Below, one piece after another: positions 58,643 to 64,000 of a DNA stretch of 64,000 bases. This stretch comes from Larix kaempferi (taxonomy: Eukaryota > Streptophyta > Pinopsida > Pinales > Pinaceae), in contig BSBM01000646.1 in the NCBI GenBank assembly GCA_027924585.1, positions 1,175,501 to 1,239,500 on the forward strand, written 5' to 3'. The notes below the pieces were generated by a model. It saw only the letters and a program-made list of their open reading frames with translations, was not told the DNA's origin and ran no database searches. A program made the position numbers and the translations under genes. Positions within the stretch are counted from its first letter, which is position 1. Every line of letters begins with the position of its first letter.

Positions 58643-60023
58643 TGATAATCCCCCAAATCAGGTACTTTATAGCCTTTTTATGCCACACAACACAATAATT
58701 GATAAGGAAAATACCTCTGTTTGTGGGGTATAATGCATTTGTTTTGATGATTTACTAAAGTAGTTTAGGGATTATTCTTTTACGCTTAAAGGCATTTTCT
58801 ATGATCTAATTATATGAATATAAGTATGTATGAGCAGGAGCAGGTGATCTAGGAGACAACAAGCAAATCCAACTCGAAGACTGAAAGACCACGAGTGGCT
58901 TAGCGCCCTTTTTTCTGATTTATAGAAGAAAAATCCTGTTTAGTAGGATCGGCATTTAAAGCATAGAGTTAGGTTATGATTCATAATAGTTATATATATG
59001 GACCTCTTAGGTAGCAAGGGGTTCCTGTTGACATTTTTGTAGAACTTATATTTAGCATATTTTATTCGAGACAATTCTGTTCTAAAACTTTTCTGAGACA
59101 TGAAGTTACAATTTTAATAATGGAAGAATTGGTTTTATTTCAAGCTTCGAGTTTATAAGTTTTTCCACTCCTGAAGTACGGGTTGGGGAGGCCCCCCTCA
59201 ACACGTAGTTCAGGAGCCTCGTTTTTACTTTAGGTATTTCTCATGTGTTTTTCTCATTGGTTTAATTATGATAATATGTGAAGTAATTTGATAATGGTTC
59301 GAATAACAGATTCTTATTTCAGTTCATCGATTTTTCTATGTAGTTCGGTAATACCAGTTTTGTAGTTCCATAACACGCTTTCCGTAGTCTTGTACATGCA
59401 TTTTGCGCAGGCATATTTTACCTTTGTTTCCCAGCATTTTATATTAATTTTAGACAATGATTCGGATCTGCAATTCCATGCATATTTCCTTTATCTGAGT
59501 TCGATCATATAGAAGTTAATTGTTTCAGTTCTTTGATTTCAATAGAGTAATGATCATCACTTTCAGTACTTGATTTGAATAGATAAAGTTTGATTGATTT
59601 TCAGTATTTAATTCCTAGCTTAAATTTCCAGCTTTTAGTATTCAATTCTTAGATTAAATTTCCAGCTTTTAGTATTTTATTTCTAGATTAAGTTTACCAA
59701 GCTTTCAATACTTACTTCTTAGACTAGATTTACAGTTTTCCAGCATTTCATTCTTAGTATATAGATCTACCAGTTTCAGCATTTCCAGTTCATAGATTTA
59801 CAACCTTTTTATCTTCTTTCATTCTTTGTTTAGAAACAACTCACTTCCATTTCCTTTTTGAGAAACCTTTAAGATACATCCCAACACCCTGAACGACGAA
59901 GACCATCCTATAGAGCACATACAATGCTTAGCACCTCTTAAGTTTGTACGCTACCTGGTCGATAATTAAAGTATACTTCGGGTTTAGCTGTTCTAATTAG
60001 GCATCCATTCCTAGAGTCCACCA
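58643..60023 (+). repeat. 3' LTR of element B
   Basis: Begins TGATAATCCCCC after a purine run (AAAAAAAATAGTAAGGGCGA) and ends GAGTCCACCA. Compared with the 5' LTR it carries a short extra segment near 59277-59330. The array of degenerate 34-38 bp units is at 59522-59815. Confidence 0.9.
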
Positions 60024-60028
60024 GTTAG

Positions 60029-61346
60029 CTAGGTGAAAGCGACCTATTTTTGGTTAAGATACTCCATGATTACCAAGCAGGCAAGTAAGGAGTAAGGAGA
60101 AAGGAAAGCGACTAGTCACACGCGCAGAGGAAACACGATGTGAACCAGCCACATAAGGTTGTTAGAGAAGGAATGACCGGGTGAAAGCGACAGTCGACAG
60201 GGTAGGCTAAAAGTGACATGACCACGCGCATAGGATGGCCACGACAGAAGATTCGCTACCAGAAGCCAATAAGTCCGGTTAAGGGAAAACTGTGACAGTT
60301 TTGGGAAACCTTAGGGTTTTTGCCTATGCATTGTAAAGACATGACCTACGGGCATGATCTATAAGAAGGCACAATTTTGTAAGAGAAAGGGTTGTTAGTT
60401 GTTGAATATTGAATTGTAATTGCTAAAATCCATTGTAAAGGCTCTACAAGCTGTGTGCATAGAGACCTAGTGAGAGAGAAGAGATTTTGCAGCTGAGTGC
60501 GCAGACTGGAACTCTTGTACCCTTCCCAATGAATAATACAACAACAGTTCCTGTGGACGTAGCCCCAATCCTAGGGGTGAACCATGTTAAATTCTGTGTT
60601 GTGTGATTTTTTATGTGTTTGCACTTGTTGATTTGCTTACAATTAATCCTTAAGATCTTACTTATCAGTTTATGTGTTTTACATTTATATGTATTCTCCA
60701 TAAGGAATGAGATGGGAATAATATGTTAAGTTTTGCATATGTGGATGAATGCTAGACACATAAGTATTTCTAAGTCTGAATGAATGCAAAATTCAGTTAG
60801 ATAAACATTTAAGTCAATAGATTTCATGCCGTGCAGCTCCCTAGAAGCGCAACACCAGAAGCGTGCAGTATTTTGTGTTATGTTTTATTGCATAAGTTCC
60901 TAGATAAGTAACCCAGTCGACTGTTGAATGGAAAAAACACTAAGTATGGCTTGTTGAAGCTGGTTAAGTCTAAAGAGGAAGCGCATTTGTCCATTGCGTG
61001 GTCCTGTTGTTGAGTAATTTCCAAACCGTATAGTCCTTGGATGCGCTAGTTGTGCAAGTGTCTGAGCTTGTGGAAGTGCTAACCACGAAGAAGGTGATCT
61101 TCGCAAAATCCTTAGTCAGCAGCGTGGGCCTCGCGACGCTCTATTCATCATATCTGTTAAGCACTCATCACGTGTTTGTGGAAACCTGATTCCACAGTCC
61201 CCCCCATTACTTCGCCTCGGGTGAGACCTCAGTCTGTTCGCAGATTGTTGCTGAAAGTGCCGGTGAAAAGGGGTTTTGTTGGTTCCTTGAACCGTGGAGA
61301 ACCTGGGTCTTTATAGAAAACCTCAAGACAGTTATGTAAGCCAAAA
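60029..61346 (+). repeat. 3' LTR of element A, second part
   Basis: Resumes the A LTR after B (CTAGGTGAAAGCGACC against CTGGGTGAAAGTGACC in the 5' LTR) and runs to GCCAAAA, where the 5' LTR ends GCCAACA. The flank ACACG at 61347-61351 is the target duplication. TATA-like CTATAAGAAGG lies near 60358. Confidence 0.9.
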
Positions 61347-61351
61347 ACACG

Positions 61352-62744
61352 CTCCAAGTTGTGACTTTGAAAGGTATACAGTTCTAGTAGAGTCATGGAC
61401 AATGCTGAGGATCCTTAGCATTTTGACAAATTTTGCAGCTTTTGTGCTTGCAATGGGCCAATCATCTTGTCCGGAATGAGATTCACCCTACTTCTATCAT
61501 CAGTGGCTATAGAGTGAGTCTTGTGATTAGTTGCGTTTCTATTTACATGATGTGAAGTCCTTCTTGTGATGGTATTATGGGAAGTTAATACGCATAGCTT
61601 ATATTATAGTTTTGATGATGGCCTGTAAAGTTAAGTGGTTGCCTAAGCGATTCTTGTGGGTTATGATAGAAATTTGATGCAATGCGCATGCAAGTCTCCT
61701 TCTAATGTTAATGCAGGTGCAATTTAGATCATTGCTCAATATTATCAACTACTTCAATACCCAACCTCCTCCTCAACTTCTATCCCTCCAACGAATACAA
61801 TTGCTGATGCAAATGACAAAGAGAAAGAGTGAACCGTGAATCTAGATGATCTTATCTACTTTATATCTCTGGCTTTGGAATCATTTTCTAGGTAAGCTGG
61901 ATACTATGAATGTGATGTATTTAAATCGCGAGTATTGTTATATGGTTAATGGCTCTCTGAATATTTCTCATTAAAATAAATATTTCGACCAAAAGAACTT
62001 CAATATTTCTCATTTCCCCAGTGGAATGGCATTGGAATGGCTAAGATTTCGACAATTTTTTGACACTGCTTTCAAGTGATTTTTGTTTAAAACCATTTTT
62101 TCTAAAACTTTCTTATTAAAATTTAAAAACTTTTAAGGACTCCTTAAATATTTTATTGTACAAATTTCTACACTTCTTCCACAAGGTAGAGATCGTTTTG
62201 TACTACTTCTCTTAGTTATTTTATTTATTTATTGTTTGCACGAGACTAATTGCTACACTTATTCCACAAGGCAGAGATGCATTACCTTCTTTCTTTTCTT
62301 TATAGTTGCGTGTTCGACTGCACAATTTTATTCGTTTCGCTGCTTGTTAAAATATGCCGTGTGTTATAGAAACACGATCAATTAGAAACTGATAATTGTT
62401 AAACATACAAAATTACGTCTCGGTTCTCAGATATTGGGGAAATCTGAATGGATTCGAAGATGTTATGACCTTATTGAGATTCAGATTCAGATGATTCACA
62501 TCTGTTTGCTGTCTAGATGCCTAATTCCCAATTCATTAGGGTAACTCCACGGGCTCATTATACACCGAGGGGCAACAATGATCTCCGACACTTTATTGTT
62601 GTTTTTTCAAAAGAGTTGTTTTCTGTTTTGGACATTCTACAATAGCCAGGATATAAGTCACTCAAATCGTTTCTACAGCTGGGCACGCTCTCGACAAATT
62701 TATTCCATTGCTTCTAGATGATTGGAGTTCAGGCAGTTTGAGGG
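61352..62744. other. Flanking DNA right of A, no gene recognised
   Basis: No LTR, RNA gene or family-recognisable ORF is seen. A short stretch at about 61795-61880 (INLDDLIYFISLALES-like in one frame, followed by CTAG/GTAAGC) could be an exon remnant, but I cannot name it. Confidence 0.4.
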
Positions 62745-62912
62745 ATTTTAAAACAGAACACGAATTGCTTGGTTTCTCCCAACAAAACATTTTCTGCTGG
62801 ATTTTATGGAGTCGATAACAATGCTTATGCTTTTTACATATGGTATACTGGAACCGCCAACCAAACAGTGGTCTGGATGGCCAACATAGAAAAACCTGTA
62901 GTGGAAACCTAG
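62745..62912 (+). pseudogene. Bulb-type (G-type) lectin receptor kinase fragment
   Basis: One frame reads CLVSPNKTFSAGFYGVDN, then AFYIWYTGTANQTVVWMAN and IEKPV, and ends at a TAG at 62910. This is the first part of a bulb-type lectin domain, where intact members have LVSPNGTFSAGF, IWY, TVVWVANRDKPV. The domain normally sits at the extracellular N-terminus of S-domain receptor-like kinases. Only about 55 residues remain; upstream has stops, no signal peptide is visible, and no kinase domain is in the window. It is a relic. A junction with the helicase-linked repeat lies just downstream near 62990. Confidence 0.75.
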
Positions 62913-62996
62913 TTTTGTGGGGGGATCCCCATAGGTCGTCGACATACTGTGATAGCCTGAGAGGAGCCCACCCCTTAAAATACGTCTTCGGCGTAA

Positions 62997-63130
62997 AAAT
63001 ACTAGAATACCCCCAAAGTAGGGAAATGAAAGATCGAAAAGAACTTCAATATGTTGTAAAATGAGAGAAAGTTGTGTGTACATAAACAATATAATTTTAT
63101 GTGTTTGAAAGTAAGTCTAGCTAATTTATG
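62997..63130. repeat. Direct repeat M, right copy
   Basis: Partner of 6452-6545, same orientation, with a small insertion (AACAATAT near 63085). It extends a little further left, into sequence matching the upstream part of the helicase relic (CAAAGTAGGGAAATGAAAGA against CAAAGCGAGGGAAATGAAAC). Confidence 0.65.
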
Positions 63131-63354
63131 ATAGGGATGTAGTCAATGAAAGTGAAAGGAAAAATCTATTGCAAGTACTAATAAACAGTAAATAGAAACC
63201 CATGTAATCGATGGCAAGTAAAATGAATTGTACATTGATTTGTCATACACAAAAGTATACATATGTAAGTAAAACAATAAAGGGCTAGGCAGTGAACAAG
63301 TTTGTCTCTAAATATATTGGAAATCAACATTGGTATTTTTGTTTGGTAGGGGGA

Positions 63355-63510
63355 GTGCATGGATTGAGGATTGCAATTTTAGGTGTGAAAGGGATAGAGG
63401 ATGAAGGTGTGCATCTTCCTTTTTTCAAAGTGTGACATATGAAGTGTCTTGCATCCTTTCATAGCGGTCGAAGGAGTACAATGGTGCAATTCACATTCCT
63501 TCTAATGTGG
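63355..63510 (-). pseudogene. PIF1-like helicase C-terminus, truncated second copy
   Basis: Aligns base by base with 5679-5834. On the minus strand it reads IAPLYSFDRYERM and DTSYVTL, the end of the family. It shares with the left copy the TGA in place of Arg in GMRIAP, so both descend from an already broken ancestor. Similarity ends abruptly at about 63509. It shows GTGCA without an LTR, which serves as the empty site for element Z. Confidence 0.7.
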
Positions 63511-64000
63511 ATATTGCATGTAGGGACTAATCTTGAAAAAACTTGACATTCATTCATCTCCATGTCGTGATGTATGTTATGAATGGTATCATCATCTCCA
63601 GATGTTGTCTCATCGGGAATGGGTGCAAGGATGTGATCAACATGGCATGCACAGTAGGTATTTCGTATGTGTTCCCAATCTGACAGAATGTCATGTTATG
63701 TAAGCCATATGTCTTTAGTGAAGGAATGAAAAAGCTTATATAAAAGCAGCGTACTTCAACAAAATTCAAGAAAGGCATTGGAATCTTTGGCTGGAATTGA
63801 AGTAAAGAGCAACCAGACATGGAGGATTGCAGGGACAGTTCTCTTATTCCAATTTTTTAGTTTTGTGTCTCTAGTTATATAACCATTGTTGCACAAGGTC
63901 AATAAGACATAAAGGGTCCAAAGTTGGAGGCTATTTCAAGTAGGCATCTATGAAACTGGAACCATATAAGCAATCGATCGAGTTGAGAGATATGCGACGA
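63511..64000. other. Right end, no gene recognised
   Basis: A minus-strand frame of 88 codons (63554-63820) has no recognisable motif. A TATATAAAAGCAG sequence lies at about 63736-63749. Nothing else stands out. Confidence 0.35.

Larger units (their letters stand above)
22097..60023 (+). mobile_element. Element B: Athila/Tat-like Ty3/gypsy retrotransposon nested in the 3' LTR of A
   Basis: LTRs are 22097-23458 and 58643-60023. Left flank GTCGA and right flank GTTAG stand where the intact LTR of A has GTCAG, so the target duplication is decayed but the insertion point is exact. Inside, in order: tRNA-Asp-type PBS, gag, protease, RT (split by D), RNase H, integrase, purine-rich spacer, long extra ORF (split by E), polypurine tract. 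All reading frames have stops. Its proteins are close to those of E, so B and E are two members of one family, one nested in the other in antisense. Confidence 0.92.
9534..61346 (+). mobile_element. Element A: Athila/Tat-like Ty3/gypsy retrotransposon carrying all the inner insertions
   Basis: Two LTRs of the same family bound it (9534-11096, and 21862-22096 plus 60029-61346). Target duplication is acatg (9529-9533) and acacg (61347-61351), one mismatch. Order inside: PBS, ORF1, gag with zinc knuckles, protease, a second gag-like segment, RT, RNase H, integrase, an internal promoter-like region, a long extra ORF with coiled coil, 3' LTR. The lack of a chromodomain, the tRNA-Asp-like PBS and an ORF after integrase place it in the non-chromoviral (Athila/Tat) branch. 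In the first 230 bp the LTRs differ at roughly one base in ten, so it is the oldest measurable element here. It is disrupted by solo LTR H and by element B and has many stops. Confidence 0.9.

Noticed and set aside
62748-63089. 113-codon minus-strand ORF
   Set aside because: It covers the lectin relic in antisense and then repeat M; the plus-strand lectin reading is far better supported.
63554-63820. Minus-strand 88-codon ORF as continuation of the helicase
   Set aside because: No helicase motif; similarity to the left helicase copy ends at about 63509.
1-64000. tRNA, rRNA or other structured RNA genes
   Set aside because: I looked for tRNA box motifs and rRNA-like blocks and found only primer binding sites complementary to tRNA ends.

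Overview
The window comes from a plant nuclear genome rich in LTR retrotransposons. Every coding signal is plant-type: Ty3/gypsy chromovirus and Athila/Tat-like pol genes, Ty1/copia elements, and relics of a PIF1-like helicase and a G-type (bulb-) lectin receptor kinase. The low gene density, the deep nesting and the age of most insertions suggest a large-genome seed plant, perhaps a gymnosperm; that last step is a guess. No intact host gene is visible.

Layout. (1) 1-5678: the 3' part of a chromovirus (Z) with integrase, chromodomain and a long 3' LTR. Z sits in a PIF1-like helicase pseudogene (5679-6475, minus strand). (2) 6476-9528: AT-rich sequence without a recognisable gene. (3) 9534-61346: one Athila/Tat-like Ty3/gypsy element (A, plus strand; target duplication acatg/acacg) blown up from about 13.5 kb to 51.8 kb by insertions. 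Solo LTR H (19361-19911) sits in its last ORF. A second Athila/Tat-like element B (22097-60023) sits in its 3' LTR. B carries a Tnt1-like copia element D (26417-31470) inside its RT. B also carries an antisense relative, E (35461-56839), inside its last ORF. E's left LTR holds solo LTR G (36314-37844). E's right LTR holds copia element F (50562-56454). (4) 61352-64000: flanking DNA with a lectin-kinase relic and a second, truncated copy of the helicase C-terminus.

Boundaries of A, D, E, F, G and H are supported by short flanking duplications. For A, B and E they are also supported by comparison of the two LTRs of the same element. Only F is coding-intact: a 1342-codon gag-pol reading frame between two 703-bp LTRs that differ at about four positions by eye. 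Everything else is decayed, largely by C-to-T type nonsense mutations.

The most interesting content is a long extra ORF between integrase and 3' LTR in A, B and E. In B and E it is clearly the same protein family: a conserved N-terminal domain, an acidic/basic nuclear-looking linker, coiled coils, and a conserved C-terminal module that runs almost to the polypurine tract. In A a more distant version lies behind a CCAAT/TATA-like internal promoter and ends in a long coiled coil. In E the linker carries four tandem 30-residue repeats with TQT cores. I cannot assign a function.
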